Assembly: GCA_964440655.1 (NCBI GenBank)
Contig: CAYTTA010000036.1
Location: 1 to 27,116 of the forward strand
Direction: 5' to 3'
Length of the DNA stretch: 27,116 nucleotides
DNA from: CAYTTA01 sp964440655
GTDB lineage: Bacteria; Bacteroidota; Rhodothermia; Balneolales; Balneolaceae
A model generated the notes under the pieces. The model saw nothing but the letters and a program-made list of their open reading frames with translations. It did no database searches and was not told the DNA's origin. The translations under genes were made by a program, and so were the position numbers. Positions 1 to 8,800 of the stretch are shown here, piece after piece. Numbering within the stretch: the first letter of the stretch is position 1; each line of letters starts with the position of its first letter.

Positions 1-1
1 C

Positions 2-220
2 CTGCTCACCATGATGGGATACGACCTGATGACTGCCATGGGAGCGAGCATCGCCTGCCTGGGCAATGTGGGTCCGGCATGGGGAGAGTTCGGGGTAACC
101 GGAACCTGGGCATCGCTGCCCTGGATCGGGAAGTGGGTGCTTTTGCTGATGATGATGGTTGGGCGGCTTGAACTCTTTACGGTACTGATCCTCTTCACCC
201 CCTTCTACTGGAAAAACTGA
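2..220 (+). CDS. trkH: Trk-type potassium uptake membrane protein, C-terminal end (partial)
   Basis: This is the last 72 codons of an open frame that enters from the left edge. The segment ACLGNVGPAWGEFG matches the fourth pore-loop/selectivity-filter region of TrkH/KtrB potassium transporters. It is followed by a hydrophobic helix and the family's typical ending GRLELFTVLILF. TrkH forms the K+-translocating pore in the inner membrane and normally works with the cytoplasmic regulator TrkA, which is not in this window. The stop codon is followed immediately by a strong hairpin at 222-239. The assignment to the Trk/Ktr superfamily is firm; TrkH rather than KtrB is likely but rests on a short fragment. 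Confidence 0.85.
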   Translation: MLTMMGYDLMTAMGASIACLGNVGPAWGEFGVTGTWASLPWIGKWVLLLMMMVGRLELFTVLILFTPFYWKN

Positions 221-221
221 G

Positions 222-239
222 CGCCGGACCGATCCGGCG
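222..239 (+). terminator. Hairpin directly after trkH, candidate terminator
   Basis: A perfect 7-bp stem (CGCCGGA / TCCGGCG) with the tetraloop CCGA begins two bases after the trkH stop codon. No T-tract follows, so it is not a classical intrinsic terminator. It could act as a 3'-end stabiliser or a factor-assisted terminator. The same core hairpin recurs at 13511-13524 and 22091-22106. Confidence 0.4.
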
Positions 240-369
240 GGCTGATGAAATCTGCCGGGATGCCGATAAGTACCGCAGCGGATCAAAACGGAATTGATTA
301 CATTGAACCGGCTTTTTTGTCGGCATTTTATTCTTCAAAAAAGATTTCACTTCAAATGGGTTCACTCCG

Positions 370-1605
370 GTGCTGAGATCACTCACGAGCCTGCTTCTGC
401 TGTTACTCTTTTTTCCGGCCGGGCCGGCAATGGCGCAGAGTGCAGGCCGGGGGGTTCCGAATGTCTATCTGGACTGCCAGCGATGTGATTTCAACTACAT
501 CCGCACCAATATTGAGTTTGTCCACTATGTGCGGGATCAGGATGATGCCGATATCTACCTGAGAATCACCGATGCCCCCACCTCCGGCGGCAGGGAATAT
601 ACCCTCCATTTCCGCGGTATCGGCACCTACGCTTCCCGCAGTGATACCCTTAAATACCGAACGCGGGATACAGACAGTGCGGATGAAGAGCGCTCCGGGC
701 TGGTCCGGTACATCAAGATCGGGCTGGTTCCATTTGCTTCCGCCACATCGGCCATCGAGAATCTTGACATTTTCTACGACGCTCCTCCGCTGGAGGAGGA
801 GCCGGAAGAGGAGATCGATCCATGGAACGGCTGGGTCTTTGATATCAACGTGAGCGGATGGGTGAACGGCCACTCCAGCGAGCGGAACATGGGATTCCAT
901 ACGGGGCTTTACGCGGAAAGGGTTACCGACAAAGTGAAGATCCTGACCCGCCTCCGGGGGGATATCAGCCGGAGAAGACTCGAACTCTCCGACCGGATCG
1001 CCATGGTGAACAGGGACTGGGGGGAGTATTGGGGCCTGATCGCCTACAGCCTCCATGAAAACTTCGCCATCGGGCTCTACTCGCGGGTCAACTTCCACCG
1101 TCCGGACAACATCCGCCTCAACGTGGAGGCCTCCCCGGCGATCGAGTACAACGTCTTCCCCTACTCTGAATATCAGGAACGGCGGATTGTCGTCCGCTAC
1201 CGTGTCACTCCCATCTATCGGGAGTATTTTCAGGAGACGGTCTACTTCAAGACCGCCCAGACCATGCTGCACCAGAGTCTTCATACCCAGGTACGGTATG
1301 ACCAGCCCTGGGGGCGGATCGACTTCTCCGTGAATGCCTCCAATTTTTTCCATGATACCGCGATAAACCGGCTGGAATTCTGGCCCTCGCTCAACATCCG
1401 CATCATCCGGGGGCTGTCGGTCAACATGTCGGGCCGCTACCGGATCATCAACGACCAGATCTCTCTGCCGGCCGGCGAAATTTCGGACGATTGCCGCACA
1501 CTGGGGAGCTGTATCGTTCCCACCTCCTTCGACTATAGCGTCTCGGTCGGGCTGAACTACACCTTCGGGTCGATCTTCAACCATGCCGTGAACCAACGCT
1601 TCTGA
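370..1605 (+). CDS. Secreted hypothetical protein, probable outer-membrane beta-barrel
   Basis: The protein has 411 residues from a GTG start. It begins with a clear signal peptide: a run of leucines at residues 8-13 and likely cleavage after AMA at about residue 22. The mature N-terminal half (about 25-140) is a mixed-fold region containing CQRCDFNYIRTNI and DQDDADIYLRIT, then an acidic linker with several Glu (about 140-152). From about residue 155 to the end there are alternating hydrophobic/aromatic strands such as WGLIAYSLHENFAIGLYSR, typical of a transmembrane barrel. The last residue is Phe, as in many BAM-inserted outer-membrane proteins. I recognise no named family. The GTG start is chosen because it gives the complete signal peptide; no good Shine-Dalgarno site precedes it. 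The 397-codon antisense frame is a shadow. Function is unknown. Confidence 0.75.
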   Translation: MLRSLTSLLLLLLFFPAGPAMAQSAGRGVPNVYLDCQRCDFNYIRTNIEFVHYVRDQDDADIYLRITDAPTSGGREYTLHFRGIGTYASRSDTLKYRTRDTDSADEERSGLVRYIKIGLVPFASATSAIENLDIFYDAPPLEEEPEEEIDPWNGWVFDINVSGWVNGHSSERNMGFHTGLYAERVTDKVKILTRLRGDISRRRLELSDRIAMVNRDWGEYWGLIAYSLHENFAIGLYSRVNFHRPDNIRLNVEASPAIEYNVFPYSEYQERRIVVRYRVTPIYREYFQETVYFKTAQTMLHQSLHTQVRYDQPWGRIDFSVNASNFFHDTAINRLEFWPSLNIRIIRGLSVNMSGRYRIINDQISLPAGEISDDCRTLGSCIVPTSFDYSVSVGLNYTFGSIFNHAVNQRF

Positions 1606-1614
1606 TCCCCCGGA

Positions 1615-1634
1615 CCGGAGATTGCCGCCTCCGG
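1615..1634 (+). terminator. Hairpin after the beta-barrel gene
   Basis: A 6-bp stem CCGGAG / CTCCGG with an 8-nt loop lies 10 bases past the stop at 1605. There is no clear T-tract. It is a weak candidate transcription end or mRNA 3'-end structure. Confidence 0.3.
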
Positions 1635-1902
1635 ACCGGCGTTCAGATCAGCCGTATCCCGACCGGGATCAGACAACCGGTTCTGTATTTTGGATTTTGA
1701 TTGGCCGCGTCCGGACCGGCCTTCATGCTGCGGGTTCAGACTACCCGCCCCGCCGCTACGTTGTAACTGTCGGAGTCAACATGTTCCGGTTCGGAATCCC
1801 GATTTGAAGCAGCCGTTCTCATAAAACCGGAGTAAATTACCGGACGATGAAGAGAGCCCCAAAACAGAGAGCCGGGACTCCGAAACGATCTAATTCACAG
1901 AA
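1635..1902. other. Intergenic stretch before rlmN, no gene seen
   Basis: Only a 61-codon frame without family features occurs here. The phrase CCGGACCGG is repeated near 1631 and 1713. No tRNA cloverleaf or recognised riboswitch was found. The rlmN promoter presumably lies in the more AT-rich part at about 1800-1900, but I cannot define boxes. Confidence 0.4.
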
Positions 1903-3051
1903 ATGCCTCAATCCATAGATAACGAGCCGATCTCAACCGATGCAGAACGCACCGGGCGGGAGGAAACCGATCTGAAGAGTCTGACCAGGGAGGAGCTGCA
2001 AAAGTTCTGCAGCGGGTTGAACCAGCCCTCCTACCGTGCAGATCAGATTTTCCAGTGGCTCTGGCAGAAGGGCGCCTCCTCTTTCGATGAGATGACCAAT
2101 CTGCCGAAAACCCTCCGGGAGCAGCTTGCAGGGATCGCTCTTGTAAACCGCCTCCGCATCCACCACCAGCAGAAATCGAAAGACGGCACGATCAAGTTTC
2201 TCTTTGAACTGGATGATGCGGAACGGAGCCGCATCGAGTCGGTTCTCATCCCCGACTTCCATCCCGACGGCACACCCAACCGCCTCACGGTCTGCGTCTC
2301 TTCCCAGGTGGGATGCATCTTCGGTTGCAGTTTCTGCGCCACGGGCAAAATGGGGTTCTTCAAGAACCTGACGCACGGGGAGATCGTCGATCAGGTGCAG
2401 ATCATCAACACAATCGCCGAAGAAGAGTACGGGAAAAAGATCACCAATGTGGTCTATATGGGTATGGGCGAGCCCCTGCACAACTACAGGGCGGTCCGTG
2501 AGTCGGCCGATATCCTCTGCCATGAAAAAGGAGTGGGACTCTCCCCGAAAAGGATCACCGTATCAACCGTAGGGCTCACCAAACAGATCATGCAGCTGGC
2601 CGATGACCAGCTTCCGGTCCGCCTGGCCATCTCCCTGCATGCCGCGGATGATGAAAAGCGGAGCAGGATCATGCCGATCAACCACTCTCTCGGGCTGCAG
2701 AAGCTGCGTGAGGCGGTTCTTCACTACTTTGAAGAGACCATGAACCCGGTCACCTACGAATATCTGCTCTTCGACCGGTTCAACGACTCGGTGGAGGATG
2801 CTCGGAAACTGGCGGAAATTGCACACTGGGTCCCCTCGAAAGTGAACATCATCATGTACAACCGGGTGGATGGAGTGGAACTCGACCGGGCACGTGAGGA
2901 TCGTCTCAACACCTTTATCCGTACGCTGGTCGATCTGCAGGTGACTGCCACTGTACGAAGGAGCCGCGGGGATGATATCGATGCGGGGTGCGGACAGCTG
3001 GCCATCAGGGAAGGGATCAAGCGGGGAAAGAGTCTGCGCAAAGAGGTGTAA
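1903..3051 (+). CDS. rlmN: 23S rRNA (adenine-2503-C2)-methyltransferase RlmN
   Basis: This 382-residue radical-SAM enzyme methylates C2 of A2503 in 23S rRNA; the family also acts on A37 of some tRNAs. The [4Fe-4S] motif CxxxCxxC is C138-x3-C142-x2-C145, inside VGCIFGCSFCATG. It is followed by the conserved NVVYMGMGEPLHNY SAM-binding stretch. The second catalytic cysteine is C363 in DDIDAGCGQL; C363 and one Cys of the radical-SAM core region take part in the methyl-transfer mechanism known for the family. The N-terminal accessory domain (about 22-100) has the usual YRADQIFQWLW segment. The length is normal (about 350-390). The first about 20 residues are polar and variable, so an in-frame start slightly downstream is possible. 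thpR follows with only 16 bases between, suggesting co-transcription. Confidence 0.96.
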   Translation: MPQSIDNEPISTDAERTGREETDLKSLTREELQKFCSGLNQPSYRADQIFQWLWQKGASSFDEMTNLPKTLREQLAGIALVNRLRIHHQQKSKDGTIKFLFELDDAERSRIESVLIPDFHPDGTPNRLTVCVSSQVGCIFGCSFCATGKMGFFKNLTHGEIVDQVQIINTIAEEEYGKKITNVVYMGMGEPLHNYRAVRESADILCHEKGVGLSPKRITVSTVGLTKQIMQLADDQLPVRLAISLHAADDEKRSRIMPINHSLGLQKLREAVLHYFEETMNPVTYEYLLFDRFNDSVEDARKLAEIAHWVPSKVNIIMYNRVDGVELDRAREDRLNTFIRTLVDLQVTATVRRSRGDDIDAGCGQLAIREGIKRGKSLRKEV

Positions 3052-3067
3052 TCTTCTTCCGATACCC

Positions 3068-3637
3068 GTGAGACTCTTCGTCGCCATAACCCCGCCCGAT
3101 TTCATCCGTATCGAGCTGGCGTCGCTGCAGACCCGGATTCCGGGTGTCCGGTGGATTCCACACCGCCAGATCCACCTCACTCTCAAATTCGCCGGTCACC
3201 TCTCCGATGAGAAGAGAAATCTGCTGAAAGAGGGGCTTCGGAAGATCCCTTTTCACCCTTTTGAACTTCAGATAGAGGGAGTGGGACGATTTCCTCAGAA
3301 GGGCTCTCCACGGATCCTCTGGGCCGGGGTGCGGGAGACTCCCTCCTCCCATCCGGTCCTTGCAACACTTCGAAAAGAGGTTGTCCGGATAGCAGAAGAA
3401 GCGGGTGCCGAGCCGGAGAGCAAACCATGGATTCCTCACCTGACCCTGGCCCGGATAAACACCCGCCAGGCGGACGATCCCGGGCGGCTGCGGTCCGAGG
3501 TCGTCTCTTTCCTGGAGCGTCACCAGAGCCTCCGGACCTCCCCATTTACCGTCGAGCGCATCACGCTCTATGAAAGCCGGATCTCCCCCACCGGCGTGGA
3601 GTATTTTGCCATGGAGCACTACCCCGCCCGACGGTAG
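3068..3637 (+). CDS. thpR: RNA 2',3'-cyclic phosphodiesterase (2H phosphoesterase, LigT/ThpR family)
   Basis: The protein has 189 residues when started at the GTG at 3068, which gives the family's usual N-terminus MRLFVAITPP. The frame stays open upstream to an ATG at 2972, but that would overlap rlmN by 80 bases and add 32 unrelated residues. Both catalytic HxTx motifs are present: H36-L-T-L (QIHLTLKFAGH) and H124-L-T-L (IPHLTLAR). The first is followed by the typical KF.G segment. Members hydrolyse RNA 2',3'-cyclic phosphates to 2'-phosphomonoesters, and some ligate tRNA halves in vitro. It sits in the cytoplasm. Its position right after rlmN suggests a small RNA-processing operon. Function assignment is firm at family level; the physiological substrate is not known. 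Confidence 0.92.
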   Translation: MRLFVAITPPDFIRIELASLQTRIPGVRWIPHRQIHLTLKFAGHLSDEKRNLLKEGLRKIPFHPFELQIEGVGRFPQKGSPRILWAGVRETPSSHPVLATLRKEVVRIAEEAGAEPESKPWIPHLTLARINTRQADDPGRLRSEVVSFLERHQSLRTSPFTVERITLYESRISPTGVEYFAMEHYPARR

Positions 3638-3662
3638 CTGTAGCTCCGGGGCCCACGCCCGG

Positions 3663-3680
3663 GCGGATTCCCGGATCCGC
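3663..3680 (+). terminator. Hairpin between convergent thpR and the sugar dehydrogenase gene
   Basis: A perfect 6-bp stem GCGGAT / ATCCGC with a 6-nt loop lies 25 bases after thpR and inside the gap to the convergent gene ending at 3762. The surrounding sequence is very GC-rich and lacks a T-tract. It could serve either strand. Confidence 0.3.
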
Positions 3681-3761
3681 ACCGGGGATCATCTCCGGGC
3701 ACATAACGAGTGCCTTACCTGGACCGTCCGGACTCACCTGCCAGAAATCACCGGGATCCGA

Positions 3762-5567
3762 TCAGCTGCCGGACATCCTCTTTCGGATCTCGGCCACCTC
3801 GGCAGGCGTGACGACCGAGCCTCTCGCCTGGTTGAACCGGGTTTTGATGTAGGTCACAATGGAGGAGACAGCCAGATCATCGAGCACATTGTCAAACCCG
3901 GGCATCATCCCGTAAAACGTCTGCCCGTTCACGATAATCTCCTCCTCCAGCCCGCCCAGAATGATCCGGATCAGGCGCTCGTCCTGGGCGCCATCCACCC
4001 AGTGGTCTCCCCGCAGGGGCGGGTAGCGGTTGCCATCACCCCGGCCATCCCGCTGATGGCAAGAGGCGCAGTAGCTGTTGTAGAGAATCCCGCCCTGCAG
4101 GGTGTTGCCCCGCTGCAGGTGATCCTCCTCCGGATCGGGGGTTTTCAGGTAGGAGACGGTCTGCATCCGCTGCTGCAGATCGCGCAGCTGCGGCTCTGCG
4201 AAGTTTTCCCGGTCCCCCTTGAACATGATCCGCCAGATTCTGCCCTGTCTGGAATCGGAAAGATAGATGGAGCCATCCGGACCTTCCGCGATCCCCATCG
4301 GCCGGTAGACCGCATCACTGGGAGTGACCACGGTATCGACCCGTGCAAAGCCATCGGCAAACACCTCCACATCCCCCGTTGGTGAGCCGTCCCGGAACGG
4401 AACGAACGCCACAAAATAGCCGGACTGCGGGTAGGGTGCGCGGTCGCTTGAACCGTGAAACACCACAAACGCCCCGTTGCGATAGCGCTCCGGGAGCTGA
4501 TCCCCTTTATAGAAGAGCAGATCCTGCGGAGCCCAGTGGCCGGGGAACCCGAGCAGAGGCTCTGTGAATTCGGCGGCCCGGTCTACGATCTTCCCGTCCC
4601 CGCCATAACCGGGCTGGAGCACATTTTTCTTCTGAATCTGATCGTAATAGGCGTAAGGCCATCCGAAATCATCCCCATCCTCAATGCGGAGAAGGGTTTC
4701 GGCTGGAAGCATCGCCCCCTCCCAGGCGGTGAACCGGTCGGGGAACATGGTGTGGAAATTGTCGATGCCATGCACCACCGCGTAGAGATGCTCATCATCC
4801 GGGTTCCACGTCAGGCCAAGTACACTCCGGATCCCGGTTGCAAACATGTAGCCGTCATCCTGCGTCTGCCCCTGCCTTTCGGCATCGAACCGCCAGATTC
4901 CCGCATGCTTCTCCCTTTCCGGACAGGGGTCCAGACCCGTTCCGCCCGGCAATCCCACCGGTCCATAGAGATCCATGTCCTGACAGGCGTCGCTCGGCGT
5001 ACCGAACGGAACGTACATGTTTCCCTTATTGTCGAACGCCATCGGCTTGGTATTGTGCCAGTGGGTGACACCATGCTCATGGTCGTCGGTCATGATCAGT
5101 TCCAGTTCCGATTCGGGAACCAGCCTGCCTGGCTCAAGTTTCTGCCGGTAGACGTTCCGCATCGTGCTGAAATAGAGGTAACCATTGTGGATGGTGATGC
5201 AGCACCCCAGGCTCCCTTCATCGCGATACTCGCCGAAATAGCTGATCACATCCGCCTTTCCATCCCCGTCGTTGTCACGCAGCCCGACCGTTCCTCCCTT
5301 TCCCTGCATCGAATCGTTGAAACGGAGCTTTACGTAGATATCCCCGTTCTCGTTCACCACCAGATGACGTGCACGGCCCACTCCCTCCGCCACCACAACC
5401 GCCTCGAATCCTTCCGGCAGGATCAGGCCGTCGTTTTCCGGATCACCGGGAGGAAGGGTGGAAGCAGTCCGGGTGGGGGTGGAATTGCATCCGGTCTGGA
5501 GCAGAACGGCTGCAAGGAGCAGCATGAGCAGGGATGCCTTTTTAATCGGCGATTCGGGCTTCGGCAT
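3762..5567 (-). CDS. PQQ-type soluble aldose/sorbosone dehydrogenase with C-terminal cytochrome c, lipoprotein
   Basis: The protein has 601 residues from the ATG at 5567; an upstream ATG at 5642 would put 25 polar residues before the signal and is less likely. A lipoprotein signal is followed by LLQTGC with the lipidated Cys at 27. Residues about 45-450 form a six-bladed propeller of the GDH-B/Asd type: EHGVTHWHNTKPMAFD with the likely catalytic His, FATGIRSVLGLTWNP, and DDFGWPYAY like the family's NYGWP. Residues about 488-580 form a class I cytochrome c: CASCH at 500-504 binds haem, and a Met in GMMPGF near 553 is the likely sixth ligand. The family oxidises sugars or related alcohols with PQQ. 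Here the fused cytochrome would pass electrons into a periplasmic chain. No PQQ synthesis genes are nearby. The 400-codon + strand frame over it is a shadow. The exact substrate is unknown. Confidence 0.85.
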   Translation of the reverse strand: MPKPESPIKKASLLMLLLAAVLLQTGCNSTPTRTASTLPPGDPENDGLILPEGFEAVVVAEGVGRARHLVVNENGDIYVKLRFNDSMQGKGGTVGLRDNDGDGKADVISYFGEYRDEGSLGCCITIHNGYLYFSTMRNVYRQKLEPGRLVPESELELIMTDDHEHGVTHWHNTKPMAFDNKGNMYVPFGTPSDACQDMDLYGPVGLPGGTGLDPCPEREKHAGIWRFDAERQGQTQDDGYMFATGIRSVLGLTWNPDDEHLYAVVHGIDNFHTMFPDRFTAWEGAMLPAETLLRIEDGDDFGWPYAYYDQIQKKNVLQPGYGGDGKIVDRAAEFTEPLLGFPGHWAPQDLLFYKGDQLPERYRNGAFVVFHGSSDRAPYPQSGYFVAFVPFRDGSPTGDVEVFADGFARVDTVVTPSDAVYRPMGIAEGPDGSIYLSDSRQGRIWRIMFKGDRENFAEPQLRDLQQRMQTVSYLKTPDPEEDHLQRGNTLQGGILYNSYCASCHQRDGRGDGNRYPPLRGDHWVDGAQDERLIRIILGGLEEEIIVNGQTFYGMMPGFDNVLDDLAVSSIVTYIKTRFNQARGSVVTPAEVAEIRKRMSGS

Positions 5568-5885
5568 GAGCAGCAGGAATTGGGTCCGGTTCAGGTTGGT
5601 TCTGATATACGTTCGGGTCGATTCTATGAAATTATCTTCCAAATGGATACCGGATAATCACCTGAAATTATATTCTGCAGAAATCTGTCTGCTCTTTTGA
5701 TCGCGTAGTACAGAGCTGCCATCCTGCAGCCGGGAGAATTTTGTTTGAGTTTTTGGATTTGTGGAAAATATTTGGAGGAACTCCTTGATCTGTAAAGGGT
5801 GAGGTCTTTCTAATTGTCCCACTTCTGTTATTTTAGGATTACGTGACTCTACACTTTTTTCGGGTTCAGACCTCTCTCTCTCGTT
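5568..5885. other. Divergent intergenic region, likely holds two promoters
   Basis: The 318 bases between two divergent genes are clearly more AT-rich than the flanks, especially 5640-5870. A short dyad GGAG-GAA-CTCC occurs at 5774-5784. The region must carry promoters for the dehydrogenase (minus) and the restriction-modification gene (plus), but no hexamers close to a sigma-70 or Bacteroidota-type (TTTG / TAnnTTTG) consensus could be fixed with confidence. No ORF or RNA gene was recognised. Confidence 0.4.
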
Positions 5886-8800
5886 ATGAAGTTCATATCC
5901 AAAACTGTCCGGCAGTCGATTAATAAGGCCTGGCTGAAACAGCCCATCGAACGGGAGAAATTCGACCTGTTCAAGGAGTCACTTGAGCTCCATTTTGAGA
6001 AAGTGGCCGCCGCCAGAGAAGAGGGAGAGAGTGAAGAGCATTTCAAAAACTTTCTCAAACCACTCTTCAAGAGTATCGGTTTTGAGAATTACTACATCAA
6101 TACCCGTGGCCGTTACGATCTGGTTATCCACAACGGGAGCCGGCCGAAAGAGAGCGTCGGAGTCCTGATCGAGGTCAAGAGACCCTCCAACCGGGCGGAG
6201 ATGATCACACGTGATCAGATCAACCGCAAAGCGATGCATGAAGCGGTGCACTATTATCTGCAGGAACGGATCGAGCATAAGAATACCGACCTGAAGCATG
6301 TGATCATCACCAATCTGGATGAATGGTTCATTTTCGATGCACAGGAGTTCGAGCGTCTCTTCTACCGCCCATCCCGATTGCGCAGAACGTGGAAGGAGTG
6401 GAAGGCGGACCGCAAGGTATCCTCCACCAGTGATTTCATGTACCGGGAGATCAGCCGATTTATTGAAGAACAGCCCGGACCGATCCATGGAGTGTGGCTT
6501 CCTCTGACTGCTGCACGAAAATTTCTGAAAGGAGCGGAACAGAGCGATTACGAAAAGAAACTGATCCCTGTTTTCAAACTCTTCACTCCGGTTCATCTGC
6601 TCAAGGAGCCGTTTGCCAACGACAGCAACAGCCTGAACAGGGAGTTCTATCGGGAGCTACTCTACATTCTGGGGCTGGAAGAGAAAAAAGTGGCGAATGT
6701 CCGGCTTATCCGCCGTGCAGATCCGGAGAACCGGAAGCCCGGCTCCCTCATTGAAAACACCATTCGTATTCTGGATTCCGAGGATCATCTGCAGGGTGTT
6801 CAGGAACCTCTGGTGCAGTATGGAGCCAACCGGAAAGAGCAGCTCTTCCACCTGGCACTGGAGCTCTGCATCACCTGGATGAACCGGATTCTTTTCCTGA
6901 AACTCCTGGAAGCACAACTCTATCGCTACCACCGTCAGGATCCCGGTTTTCGGTTCCTGAATTACAGGTTCATCGACAGCTTTGATGAACTGAATAAACT
7001 TTTCTTTCAGGTACTGGCGCGAAAACGGGACGAACGTCCGGAAGGGATCAATAACAAGTATGGCCACATTCCCTATCTGAACAGCTCTTTGTTTGACGTT
7101 TCGCCACTCGAGCGCCAGACCACCCGGATTTCCGGCCTGGATGATCAGTCCGACATGCCGGTCTACAGCCGGAGTGTGCTCTACAAGGAGAGAGGCAACA
7201 GCCTCAATACGCTCGACTATCTCTTCCGGTTTCTGGATGCTTACGATTTCTCGGCGGAAGGCGGTGAAGAGATCCGCGAGGAGAGCAAAAGCCTGATAAA
7301 CGCCTCTGTTCTCGGTCTGATCTTCGAGAAGATCAACGGCTACAAAGACGGTTCTTTTTTTACACCCGGTTTCGTCACCGAATATATGGCCAGGGAGACG
7401 CTGGAAAAGGCGGTGACAGATGCCTTTAACCGACGCTTTGGCTGGGACTGCACCCATTTTGACGATCTGTACAATTACATCCACCGGGAACGGATCCCGC
7501 TGGATGAAGCCAACCGGGTGATCAACGAATTGAAGATCTGTGATCCGGCAGTGGGATCGGGACACTTTCTCGTATCCAGTCTGAACGAGCTGATTGCCAT
7601 CAAGTCCCGGCTCAACATCCTCTGCGACAGGGATGGAAAGATTCTTTCGCACCTGGAAGTGTCGGTGGAAAACGACGAGCTGACGGTCAGCATCGATGAT
7701 GGGGAGGATGTAAGCCTGTTCGAGTACGAGGTGAGTCACACCTGGGTCGGAAGGCGGCTCGCAACACGCCGGGTCCAGCCCCGGCTGGAGCGTGTTCAGA
7801 TGGCGCTTTTCCATGAAATCCGCCATCTGATCGAAAACTGCCTTTTCGGAGTCGACATCAACCCAAACTCGGTGAAAATCTGCCGGCTCAGACTCTGGAT
7901 CGAGCTGCTGAAACGGGCCTACTATACACCGGAGAGCAACCGCCTGGATCTGGAAGTACTTCCCAACATCGACATCAATATCAAACGGGGCAACTCCCTC
8001 ATCAGCCGGTTCGATCTGGAAAGCGATCTCAGTGTCGTATTCCGCAAGAGCGGTTACTCGCTGGAGGAGTATAAATCGGCTGTTCGGGAATACAAAAAGA
8101 GCGGTGAGAGAGAAGAGAAGCAGCGCCTCCAGAATCTGATTGACCGGATCAAGGAGGTCTATCGGACCACCCTCTACAACAACCGCCCCATCAACGTGAA
8201 ACTTTCCAGGGAGCGGGGAAAGCTGGAGGTAATGACAGGCGATGATCTGTTCGGAGAAATGAAGTTTACTGCCAAAGAGATCTCCAGACAGAAAGAAAAA
8301 GTGCGGCGGCTGGAAAAACAGAAAGCCGAAGAGGAAGACGATCGGTTCTTCAACGGATCCTTCGAATGGCGGTTCGAATTCCCGGAACTGCTTGACGAGG
8401 AGGGGAATTTCACCGGCTTTGATGTGATCCTGGGGAATCCACCCTATATCCGTCAGGAGGAGCTCACCGAATTCAAACCCTATTTCCAGAAACGTTACCG
8501 GGTCTATCAGGGGACGGCGGACATCTACAGCTACTTCATAGAACTCGGCATGGAACTTCTCCGACCGGGCGGATACTTCCACTACATTGTGGCCAACAAG
8601 TGGATGCGGGCCAACTACGGCAAGGAGCTGCGGTCCTGGTTGCAGAGCAGTCTCCAGATCGATGCGATCTACGACTTCGGAGATCTTCCGGTCTTCGAGG
8701 AGGCCACCACCTACCCCTGCCTTCTTCAACTCCGGAAGGAGCCTCCTTCCGGGATCTTCCATGCCGCGAATATCGATACCTTGCAGTTCGACCGGCTCGA

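Noticed and set aside
403..1596. 397-codon open frame on the minus strand
   Set aside because: Antisense to the beta-barrel gene, which has a proper signal peptide and C-terminal Phe; the minus frame has neither signal nor motif.
1635..1902. tRNA-like phrase GGTTCGGAATCCCG near 1788
   Set aside because: The T-arm does not pair properly, and no acceptor or anticodon arm is found at the right distances.
4455..5657. 400-codon open frame on the plus strand
   Set aside because: Antisense to the dehydrogenase-cytochrome gene, whose lipobox, propeller motifs and CASCH are convincing.
6657..8762. 701-codon open frame on the minus strand
   Set aside because: It lies entirely antisense to the restriction-modification gene, which has catalytic motifs throughout. 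The minus frame has no recognisable domain and is a by-product of codon use.
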